Below, piece after piece: positions 1 to 5,128 of a DNA stretch of 5,436 nt. The position numbers were made by a program, and so were the translations under genes. Location of the stretch: assembly GCA_036524115.1 (NCBI GenBank), contig DATDCY010000071.1, forward strand, positions 1 to 5,436. Direction: 5' to 3'. Every line of letters begins with the position of its first letter. Position 1 is the first letter of the stretch. The notes under the pieces are model-generated. The model was given only the letters and a program-made list of their open reading frames with translations. It did no database searches and was not told where the DNA came from. This DNA is from a bacterium (GTDB lineage: Bacteria; JAUVQV01; DATDCY01).

Positions 1-510
1 CCCGAGGCCGGCCCGCCGGCGTGGACCCTCCCCCCGGCGGTCTGGCGGATCAGGCAGGTGGTGCTGATCGAGTTCGGAGACGCCCGGTTCCCCGTCCAGG
101 GGTACCTCGAGCTCGACACGGCGAAGAGGACGGTGCGCCTCGTCGCCCTGGACGACTTCGGCGTCACGTTCTTCAAGCTGACGGTGACCGCGGGCGGCGA
201 AAGCGTCGACTACATGCTCCCGCTGGTGCCGCGCGGCGACGAAGTGGGTCGCGCGGTGGCGGCGAGCCTGAGGCGGATCTACCTCGAGCCAGGGTGCGCG
301 GTCCCCGGCGCGGGAAAGACGCGCCTCGAGGCGGGCCCGTCAGGGCAGGTCGTCTCGGCTGCGCCCCGCGGCGGGGACGGCTGGGAAGTCCGCTACGACG
401 ACTACCGGGACGTGGACGGCACACCGGTCCCCCAGGCGATCCGCTACCGGGAGCGCGGGGGAGCCAGCATCACGATCAGGCAGGTGAGCGTCAGGCGCGT
501 CGATCGGTGA
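1..510 (+). CDS. LolB/DUF3261-like envelope (lipo)protein, 5' end outside window
   Basis: The reading frame is open from the first base to TGA at 508-510, so the gene begins before the window. About 169 residues are visible. The GTG at 58 is an internal valine rather than a convincing start, because residues before it (WRIRQVVLIEF) already belong to the first beta strand. The pattern is alternating short beta strands, with a mid-region hydrophobic strand (FGVTFFKLTV), a helix-like segment (VAASLRRIYLEP) and a C-terminal strand pair (WEVRYDDYRDVDGTPVPQAI, then ITIRQVSV). This resembles the half-barrel of LolB and DUF3261/DUF4292 proteins, which are mostly outer-membrane lipoproteins that bind lipid or acyl chains. 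The N-terminus that would carry a signal peptide and lipobox is not visible. The family call is from pattern recognition. It converges on the cytochrome gene and is not part of the mla operon. Confidence 0.6.
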   Translation, partial: PEAGPPAWTLPPAVWRIRQVVLIEFGDARFPVQGYLELDTAKRTVRLVALDDFGVTFFKLTVTAGGESVDYMLPLVPRGDEVGRAVAASLRRIYLEPGCAVPGAGKTRLEAGPSGQVVSAAPRGGDGWEVRYDDYRDVDGTPVPQAIRYRERGGASITIRQVSVRRVDR

Positions 511-556
511 CCCGACCGCGGCGATTCGCGGCGTGGCCGCCCCGCGTTGCGCGCGA

Positions 557-599
557 CCGCGACGCTCCCGTCCTGCGACGATGGGCGGGAGCGTCGCGG
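557..599. terminator. Strong stem-loop between convergent genes, probable bidirectional terminator
   Basis: Positions 557-570 are exactly reverse-complementary to 586-599 (14 bp). Pairing continues inward for three more pairs, one of them a G-T, to give a 17-bp stem (557-573 with 583-599) and a 9-nt loop (574-582). It lies 46 nt past the stop of the plus-strand gene and 22 nt past the stop of the minus-strand cytochrome gene, as expected for a shared terminator. Neither side has a clear T tract, so classical intrinsic termination is not proven. Transcript end protection is an alternative. A smaller 5-bp hairpin (516-520 with 527-531) precedes it. Confidence 0.6.
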
Positions 600-621
600 C
601 AAGCGATCTGCCCCGTCTGAT

Positions 622-1686
622 CTACCGGATGGTCCAGGACCCCTTGCGCACCAGGCCCGTGGTCGCTCCCGCGTTGTCGATCGCCCTCATCCGCATCTGC
701 TTCGCCGTCGCGCCCGCAAACGCAGCCTTCGGGACGATCCTGAAATTCATGACGAGCGACGTGCCCGAGCCGGCCGCCGTCGTCGAGCCGCAGACGAGCC
801 TGCCCTGGGTGTTCTGCAGGGTGCCCGCGACGCCCGGGGTGCAGGCACCCGCCAACATCCCGGTCCCCGCGTTGTTGAACATGCGCAGCCGGTTGGTCGC
901 CCGGAAGTACCTGACCATGATGGCGTTCGCGGCCCCGCCCGTCGGGCTCACCAGGAAGTCGACCGTCTTCAGGTCGGCGAAGCCGTCGGCGTCCCGGTAG
1001 ACCGCCCTGAACGTCCGGGCCACGCCGGGGGCCGAGGTGAGGAGCGACGGCGTCAGCGCGCCCAGGGTGGGCGCGCGATTGACCTGCGCGCAGGCGGCAT
1101 CGGCGGCGTCATAGGCGAGGTTGCCGTCGTTGTCCAGGCCGAGGGTGGTCGCATCCGCGAGCCGTCCCTCGAACGTCGCCGCCGCCGGATGGCAGGGGTC
1201 CTTCACCCGCACCGTTCCGCTGGTGGTCCCGAAGGCCGCCGTGTACACCGGCCTCGGCACGTTCTCGGCGGCCGGCGTCGGGTCGCCGGTGTGGCAGCTG
1301 CACGTGGACGCTCCGCTGTTCCTGTGATGCGCCCGCAGTCCCGGCCCGTCGTGGCAGCCCGCGCAGGACTGGTTGAACGGGGCCGTGCCATCCGAGATGC
1401 CGATCTGCACGGGGGTGCGCGAAGCCCCCGAGTGGCAGGCGCTGCAGTTGCTGTTGAGCATGCCGGGCGGGCTCCCCGTCGCCCCGTTCCTGTGGGTGTC
1501 GTGGAGCCCCCCTGGCCACGTCGCCCCCGCCTTGGCACTGGCCAACGACGTGTACGGCGTGTTCAGGAAGGCCCCGTGGCAGGGCGCGCAATCCGTGTAC
1601 GTCTGGTAGGCGCCGGCGGTCCCGGCAAGCCCCGCGAGAGACAAGAAACCAAGAAGAACAGCTGCTCCCTTCAAAGTCCTGCTCAT
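622..1686 (-). CDS. Secreted c-type (multiheme) cytochrome with C-terminal Ig-like domain
   Basis: The product is 354 residues. The ATG at 1686 is chosen because GGGAGG lies 5 nt before it and a classic signal peptide follows: MSRT, a hydrophobic core, then AGTAGA with cleavage near residue 26. The mature N-terminal half has three canonical heme c motifs, at C33-APC-H37, C81-SAC-H85 and C108-AGC-H112. It also has an atypical C129-S-C131-H132 and a lone C165-H166. H62, H65, H120 and H121 are possible distal ligands. Residues 181-199 form an acidic LGLDNDGN/YDAAD stretch ending in C199, a short calcium-loop-like motif. Residues about 204-354 form a beta-rich Ig-like domain (RAPTLGALTPS through AIDNAGATTG to GSWTIR), a module I recognise from Geobacter-type cytochromes. 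The likely role is electron transfer in the periplasm or at the cell surface; the partner is unknown. It is separated from mlaA by 162 bp and looks independently transcribed. Confidence 0.82.
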   Translation of the reverse strand: MSRTLKGAAVLLGFLSLAGLAGTAGAYQTYTDCAPCHGAFLNTPYTSLASAKAGATWPGGLHDTHRNGATGSPPGMLNSNCSACHSGASRTPVQIGISDGTAPFNQSCAGCHDGPGLRAHHRNSGASTCSCHTGDPTPAAENVPRPVYTAAFGTTSGTVRVKDPCHPAAATFEGRLADATTLGLDNDGNLAYDAADAACAQVNRAPTLGALTPSLLTSAPGVARTFRAVYRDADGFADLKTVDFLVSPTGGAANAIMVRYFRATNRLRMFNNAGTGMLAGACTPGVAGTLQNTQGRLVCGSTTAAGSGTSLVMNFRIVPKAAFAGATAKQMRMRAIDNAGATTGLVRKGSWTIR

Positions 1687-1691
1687 ACAAA

Positions 1692-1697
1692 CCTCCC
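1692..1697 (-). promoter_or_regulatory. Ribosome binding site of the cytochrome gene
   Basis: On the minus strand GGGAGG is followed by TTTGT and then ATG at 1686. The 5-nt spacing and strong anti-SD match decide the start against an in-frame ATG 48 nt upstream (1734), which would add 16 charged residues in front of the signal peptide. Confidence 0.8.
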
Positions 1698-1747
1698 TCG
1701 TTCGTTTCCCTGTTCGCCCGCCTGACGCGTCCATTTCCTACTTAGAT

Positions 1748-1753
1748 TGTCAA
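1748..1753 (-). promoter_or_regulatory. Possible -35 box of the cytochrome promoter
   Basis: The minus strand reads TTGACA, a perfect sigma-70 -35 hexamer, within a locally AT-richer stretch (TTGACAATCTAAGTAGGAAA) inside an otherwise GC-rich region. It lies about 60 nt before the cytochrome start. No convincing -10 hexamer exists at 16-18 bp spacing (the sequence there is ACGCGT), so the promoter call is tentative. The rest of 1754-1848 shows only weak inverted repeats, such as TGGTTG/CGACCA on the minus strand, and no clear terminator for the mla operon. Confidence 0.3.
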
Positions 1754-1848
1754 CTTGGCCGGAAGTTGCAGGCACATCGGCGAATCGGGGGGCGAATTCC
1801 GGTGGTCGATTCCCGCAACAACCAGGATGGGCAGCCTCGCTCGCCCCG

Positions 1849-2727
1849 TCAGGGGTAGATGAAGTTCTGCTCCGGCTCGTAGGTGTCACCCGCGCGCGCC
1901 CGGTGCTGGATGTAGGCCTGCCGGATGGCGATGTACGGGTCGATGGCGGCTTCCTTGACGGCCTCGTAATCGCCGATGCGGAACGTGGTCGTGTTGACCT
2001 CCCGGTAGACGTAGATGCCCGTGGCGGCCGTGCGCGGCTGGACGTAGGTCGTCGGATCCAGCAGGAAGTCCCCGACGAGTCCGACCGAATCCCGCAGCGT
2101 GGACGGGCCCAGGAACGGCCAGACGATGTACGGCCCGTTGGCGACGCCGTAGTGCCCCATCGCCAGCCCCAGGTCTCCTTCGGGGATCTTCGCCTCGGGA
2201 TTGGCCGCGAACACGTCCCACAACCCCAGCACCCCCCACGTGGTGTTGATCATGAACTTGCCGAGCTCGATGCCTGCCTCGCGCCCCTTGAGCTGCACCA
2301 CGTCGCTCACGAGCCGGCCGGGCGTCGTCAGGTTGTGGAAGAAGTTCCGCACGCCGGTGCGGACGAAGCCGGGGACGACGGCCCGGTACCCCCGGGCGAC
2401 CGGCTTGAGCACCCAGAAATACAGCCGGTCGTTGAACGTGAACATCGCGCGGTTCCAGCCGGCGATGGGGTCGGAGACCTCGCCACGCGCCGCCGCCGGC
2501 CCCTGCCCAGCCTCGACCGCTGCGGGCTCCTCGTCCACCTCCGCGTCCGCGCGCTCGGTTCCCGCCACGGGCAATGCCGTGCCGGCAGCGGCGGCGTCGG
2601 GGGCGACGGTGGCGACGGTGGGGCGCATCCCCGGGGAATCGGCCGGGACGACCGCCGCCCGGTGGGCGCAGCCCGCGGATGCCATGAAGGTCACGAGCAG
2701 GAGTGCGGACAACCGTGCAATGTTCAT
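1849..2727 (-). CDS. mlaA: MlaA/VacJ family outer-membrane lipoprotein, phospholipid transport
   Basis: The product is 292 residues. In E. coli MlaA is a donut-shaped outer-membrane protein that takes misplaced phospholipid from the outer leaflet and passes it to MlaC. The start at 2727 is set by AGGAG 5 nt upstream and by the signal sequence that follows (NIARLSALLLVTFMASAGC). C20 is the probable lipidated cysteine, with a non-standard lipobox (SAGC, no leucine at -3). Residues 21-84 are an Ala/Pro/Glu-rich, low-complexity linker longer than in E. coli. The MlaA domain runs from D86: DPIAGWNRAMFTFND, then VLKPVARGYR, RTGVRNFFHNL, LGKFMINTTWGVLGLWD, DLGLAMGHYGV, GPYIVWPFLGPS and RDSVG, all family hallmarks. 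It ends in YEPEQNFIYP. It is the last gene of the operon, 48 nt after mlaC. The family assignment is secure. Confidence 0.95.
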   Translation of the reverse strand: MNIARLSALLLVTFMASAGCAHRAAVVPADSPGMRPTVATVAPDAAAAGTALPVAGTERADAEVDEEPAAVEAGQGPAAARGEVSDPIAGWNRAMFTFNDRLYFWVLKPVARGYRAVVPGFVRTGVRNFFHNLTTPGRLVSDVVQLKGREAGIELGKFMINTTWGVLGLWDVFAANPEAKIPEGDLGLAMGHYGVANGPYIVWPFLGPSTLRDSVGLVGDFLLDPTTYVQPRTAATGIYVYREVNTTTFRIGDYEAVKEAAIDPYIAIRQAYIQHRARAGDTYEPEQNFIYP

Positions 2728-2732
2728 CTGAT

Positions 2733-2737
2733 CTCCT
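2733..2737 (-). promoter_or_regulatory. Ribosome binding site of mlaA
   Basis: The minus strand reads GAGGAGATCAG and then ATG. AGGAG lies 5 nt before the start at 2727 and rules out the in-frame upstream ATG at 2766, which would place an Arg-rich stretch before the signal peptide. Confidence 0.75.
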
Positions 2738-2775
2738 CGCGTCGCGGGCCGACGCCGTCGCGGCATGACGGCCGT

Positions 2776-3378
2776 CTACTTCTCCGCTTGAGCGCTGTTC
2801 TTGGCCTTCACGCGCTCGATGAGCTGGGCGGGCGTGCCCTCGCCGAGTATCTGGTCGAACTGGGAGCGATAGTTCTGCACCAGGCTGACACCCGCGATGT
2901 TCACGTCGTAGACCTTCCAGGCGCCGGCCTCGCGCTGCAGGCTGTAGTCGACGGCGATCGCGTCCGCATCCCGCACGATCCGCGACTTGACCCGGGCCGT
3001 GCCGTTCTCCAGCAGCTCCTGGCCGAGGAACTCCACCCGCTCGTTCTTGTATGCCCCCTGGATCCGCGAGAGATAGCTGTTTCCCAGCAGCTCGGAAAAG
3101 GCGTCCGTGAAGGCCTGCTGCTGCCCGGGGTCGAAGAGCCGCCAGTTGCGGCCGACGGCCCGGGCCGAGATCGCGCGGTAGTCGAAGACGCCCCGGATGA
3201 TCTCCCAGAGGTGGTCGCGCTGCTCCTTCTTGGTGGCGGCCGCAGAGTAGCGCGGGTCCTTGAGGATCGCGAGGACCTGCTCGACCGGCCCGCGCAGGGC
3301 ATCGATCGGCTGGGCCGTGTCCGCCGCGGCGGGAAGCGCGAGCCCCACGGACAGCGCGAGAGCGAGCAGCAGGCGCAT
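2776..3378 (-). CDS. mlaC: MlaC/Ttg2D family periplasmic phospholipid-binding protein
   Basis: The product is 200 residues, close to the usual MlaC length. MlaC carries phospholipid across the periplasm between MlaA and the MlaFED complex. A Sec signal peptide is clear (MRLLLALALSVGLALPAAA, cleavage near residue 19). The mature protein shows the tgt2/MlaC pattern: a helix with VEQVLAILKD, then HLWEIIRGVFDYRAISARAVGRNWR, then QQQAFTDAFSELLGNSYLSRI, followed by strands VEFLGQELLENGTARVKSRIV, IAVDYSLQ and WKVYDVNIAGVSLVQNYRSQF, and a final amphipathic helix. WKVYDV.I.GVSLV..YR is the family's best-kept block. The ATG at 3378 is the only sensible start before the signal peptide, but no Shine-Dalgarno sequence precedes it. 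It lies 68 nt after the mlaD stop. Confidence 0.94.
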   Translation of the reverse strand: MRLLLALALSVGLALPAAADTAQPIDALRGPVEQVLAILKDPRYSAAATKKEQRDHLWEIIRGVFDYRAISARAVGRNWRLFDPGQQQAFTDAFSELLGNSYLSRIQGAYKNERVEFLGQELLENGTARVKSRIVRDADAIAVDYSLQREAGAWKVYDVNIAGVSLVQNYRSQFDQILGEGTPAQLIERVKAKNSAQAEK

Positions 3379-3386
3379 GATCCGAG

Positions 3387-3392
3387 AATATA
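3387..3392 (-). promoter_or_regulatory. Possible -10 box just upstream of mlaC
   Basis: The minus strand reads TATATT 8 nt before the mlaC ATG, in a GC-rich setting and in place of a Shine-Dalgarno sequence. Used as a -10 element it would start transcription at or next to the ATG, giving a leaderless mlaC-mlaA transcript. The matching -35 position reads TGGTAT, a poor match. This is tentative. Confidence 0.2.
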
Positions 3393-3446
3393 GGCCCGGG
3401 ACGGCCGGAATACCACGGGCGCCGGCCGCCCGCCCCGGGGTTCCCG

Positions 3447-3893
3447 CTAGACCTTGCCCATCACGTAGCGGCTGATGAGATCTTCCAGGTCCACCGCGGA
3501 CTCGGTGTCGAGGATCGTCTCCCCGGGCTTGAGGGTCTTCCCCGACCCGCCCGGGGAGAGCTTCACGAACTTGTCGCCGATCAGCCCCTGCGTCTTGATC
3601 GACGCGATCGTGTCGTCCGTCAGCTCGATGCCCGTGCGGATCCTCAGCGTGACCACGGCCGCGAAGGTCTGCGGGTTCACCTCCACGCCGGCCACGGTGC
3701 CGACCGTCACCCCCGCGATCTCGACGGCCGCGCCGCTCTTCAGCCCGGTCACGTTCTGGAACCTCGCCTTGACGGTGTAGGCGTCCCCGCCGAACAGCTC
3801 CATCCTGCCGAGCCTGATCGTGAGGTAGCCCACGGCGAGAAGGCCGGCCAGCATGAAGACGCCCACGCCAAGCTCCCATGACGTCCTGCGCAT
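3447..3893 (-). CDS. mlaD: MlaD, MCE-domain inner-membrane-anchored lipid transport protein
   Basis: The product is 148 residues. MlaD forms a hexameric ring on the periplasmic face of MlaFE that holds and channels phospholipid. The start at 3893 follows AGGAGG by 4 nt. Residues about 8-27 form a single transmembrane helix (LGVGVFMLAGLLAVGYLTI). Residues about 39-117 are one MCE domain: YTVKARFQNVTGLKSGAAVEIAG, VTVGTVAGVEV, VTLRI, then TDDTIASIKTQGLIGDKFVKLSPG. The tail, LKPGETI followed by TESAVDLEDLISRYVMGK, forms the C-terminal helix that lines the pore in E. coli MlaD. The protein is somewhat shorter than E. coli MlaD. It starts 11 nt after the mlaF stop, so it is clearly co-transcribed. 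Confidence 0.96.
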   Translation of the reverse strand: MRRTSWELGVGVFMLAGLLAVGYLTIRLGRMELFGGDAYTVKARFQNVTGLKSGAAVEIAGVTVGTVAGVEVNPQTFAAVVTLRIRTGIELTDDTIASIKTQGLIGDKFVKLSPGGSGKTLKPGETILDTESAVDLEDLISRYVMGKV

Positions 3894-3897
3894 CGTC

Positions 3898-3903
3898 CCT
3901 CCT
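3898..3903 (-). promoter_or_regulatory. Ribosome binding site of mlaD
   Basis: A full AGGAGG lies 4 nt before the mlaD ATG, inside the 11-nt gap after the mlaF stop. It decides the start against longer in-frame readings that run back into mlaF. Confidence 0.8.
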
Positions 3904-3904
3904 C

Positions 3905-5128
3905 TCACGGACAAACGGCGAATTCCTCCAACGGCTGCTTCTTCTCCTCCGCGGCCTCCAGCAGGCGCGGCCAGGTGCTCGCGGCGTCGGCCTCCGCGTA
4001 GCCCGCGCTGAAGCGCAGGCACAGGTCCGCCGGCGGACCGGCGGAGAACAGTGCCCCGCTGCGCAGGTTGGACAGCAGGCCCTCGCACCAGGAGCGCGCC
4101 AGTTCGCTGCTCGCGGGCGAGAACAGCACGGCGATCTGGTCGAGGCCGACCCGCGCCGCCGTGTCGCCGGCGCGCAGCCGGCCCCGCACCGCCCCCAGCA
4201 GGGCCCCCATGGCCTTCTGTCCGGCCACGAAACCGACGCGGGCGTTCACGTCGTCGAGGTTTGCCAGCGTCAGGGTGAGCAGGCCGAGCGCGCCGGCGCC
4301 CGCGGCCGTCCGCGCCACCTCCCGGCTGACACAGCGGTCGAGGTCCTGCGGATGCGCCATCCCCGTCTCGCCTTCCGCCTGCACGCTGAGCCCGCCGAGG
4401 AACTCGCGCACCACCGGATCGTCGCTGGCCAGCAGCGCCGCAGGGGTGCCCACGAAGCGCACCTTTCCCTCGTCGAGCATCGCGATCCGCTGCGAGAAGT
4501 AGAGGACGTCCGGGATCTCGTGGCTGACGAGGACCGCCGTGAAGCCGAGCCGCTTCTGGTAGTCCGCGATCATGCTGTGCACGGCATGCTTGCGGATCGG
4601 GTCCAGGCCGGTCGTCGGCTCGTCGAAGAGGACGATCTCGGGGTCGGTGACGAGCGCCCGCGCCAGGGCCACGCGCTTCTTCATGCCGCCGGAGAGCTGC
4701 GCGGGGAACTTGTCGTCGATTCCCGCCAGATCGAGCTGGTCCATCCGCAGGCGAACCCGGCGGTCGATCTCGTCCCGGGTGAGCTTCGCGCTCTCGCGCA
4801 GCGGCAGGGCGATGTTCTCGAACGTCGTCAGCGAATCGAAGAGGGCCGTCCCCTGGAACACGTAGCTCATCTTCCGGCGGAGCGCCTTCCGCTCGGCCGG
4901 GCTCATCTCCTCCAGCGGCCGCCCCTCGACCCAGATGCGGCCGCCGTCGGGCTCGAAGAGGTTGATCATCAGCTTGAGCAGCACGCTTTTGCCCACCCCG
5001 CTCTTGCCGATCACCGTCATGATCTCGCCGCGGCGCACCTCCAGGTCGACCCCGTCGAGGACGCGGTCGTCGCCGAACGCCTTGCGCAGGCCCTCGAGGC
5101 GGATCAGCGACGCGCCCGGTCCGTTCAC
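3905..5128 (-). CDS. mlaF: MlaF, ABC transporter ATPase fused to a C-terminal degenerate GGDEF-like domain
   Basis: The product is 407 residues, against about 270 for E. coli MlaF. The ABC ATPase domain (about 8-245) is complete: Walker A G41-KSGVGKS48, Q-loop Q92 (VFQG), signature L145-SGGM, Walker B IVLFDEP with D169/E170, D-loop TGLD (173-176) and H-loop H203 (SHE). The motif spacing and the phrases FQGTALFDSLT and DEPTTGLDPI are typical of MlaF/Ttg2A. It powers phospholipid transport by MlaFED at the inner membrane. Residues about 250-407 are an extra domain, described separately. The start codon is GTG at 5128 and overlaps the mlaE stop as GTGA, so translation is probably coupled. No strong Shine-Dalgarno sequence is seen. 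The ATPase and extension share one uninterrupted frame. The ABC assignment is secure; the extension is inferred. Confidence 0.95.
   Translation of the reverse strand: MNGPGASLIRLEGLRKAFGDDRVLDGVDLEVRRGEIMTVIGKSGVGKSVLLKLMINLFEPDGGRIWVEGRPLEEMSPAERKALRRKMSYVFQGTALFDSLTTFENIALPLRESAKLTRDEIDRRVRLRMDQLDLAGIDDKFPAQLSGGMKKRVALARALVTDPEIVLFDEPTTGLDPIRKHAVHSMIADYQKRLGFTAVLVSHEIPDVLYFSQRIAMLDEGKVRFVGTPAALLASDDPVVREFLGGLSVQAEGETGMAHPQDLDRCVSREVARTAAGAGALGLLTLTLANLDDVNARVGFVAGQKAMGALLGAVRGRLRAGDTAARVGLDQIAVLFSPASSELARSWCEGLLSNLRSGALFSAGPPADLCLRFSAGYAEADAASTWPRLLEAAEEKKQPLEEFAVCP
3944..4351 (-). other. Degenerate GGDEF-like domain within MlaF (residues about 260-395)
   Basis: The order of elements follows a GGDEF domain. 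A leading helix (DLDRCVSREVAR) is followed by a hydrophobic strand and TLANLDDVNARVGFVAG, which fits the usual DxDxFKxxND..GH..GD. Next come the helix AMGALLGAVRGRLR, then RAGDTAARVGLDQIAVLF (usual RxxD...RYGGDEFavlL), the helix ELARSWCEGLLSNL, and LRFSAGYAEAD (usual S.GvA). It ends in LLEAAEEKK (usual ll..AD.ALY.AK). Both metal-site aspartates are replaced (T287, A289) and the signature is GLDQI at 328-332, so cyclase activity is not expected. R319 and D322 keep the RxxD spacing of the product-binding I-site. The call rests on visual alignment. An unrelated alpha/beta domain remains possible. Confidence 0.65.

Noticed and set aside
58-510. Start of the first gene at GTG 58
   Set aside because: The frame is open back to base 1 and the residues before the GTG continue the same strand pattern, with no ribosome binding site near 58. 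The gene is better called 5'-truncated.
547-1725. A 392-codon open frame on the plus strand
   Set aside because: It is antisense to the cytochrome gene, which has a signal peptide, heme motifs and a strong ribosome binding site. The plus-strand frame is Arg-rich shadow sequence.
1687-1734. Upstream start for the cytochrome at 1734
   Set aside because: It would put 16 charged residues ahead of the signal peptide, while the ATG at 1686 has a strong Shine-Dalgarno sequence.
1756-1769. Sigma-54-like TGGC...TTGC on the plus strand
   Set aside because: The spacing between the two elements is 6 nt instead of the required 7, and no plus-strand gene follows.
1843-1856. CCCC/GGGG hairpin over the mlaA stop codon
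   Set aside because: Only 4-5 pairs, overlapping the stop codon, and no T tract. Too weak to call as the operon terminator.
1747-3393. A 548-codon open frame on the plus strand
   Set aside because: It lies antisense to mlaA and mlaC, has an Arg/Gly/Asp/His-rich composition typical of shadow frames in GC-rich DNA, and shows no recognisable domain.
3417-3431. Small GC hairpin between mlaD and mlaC
   Set aside because: A stem of about 5 bp with no T tract is expected by chance in such GC-rich DNA, so it is not called a terminator or attenuator.
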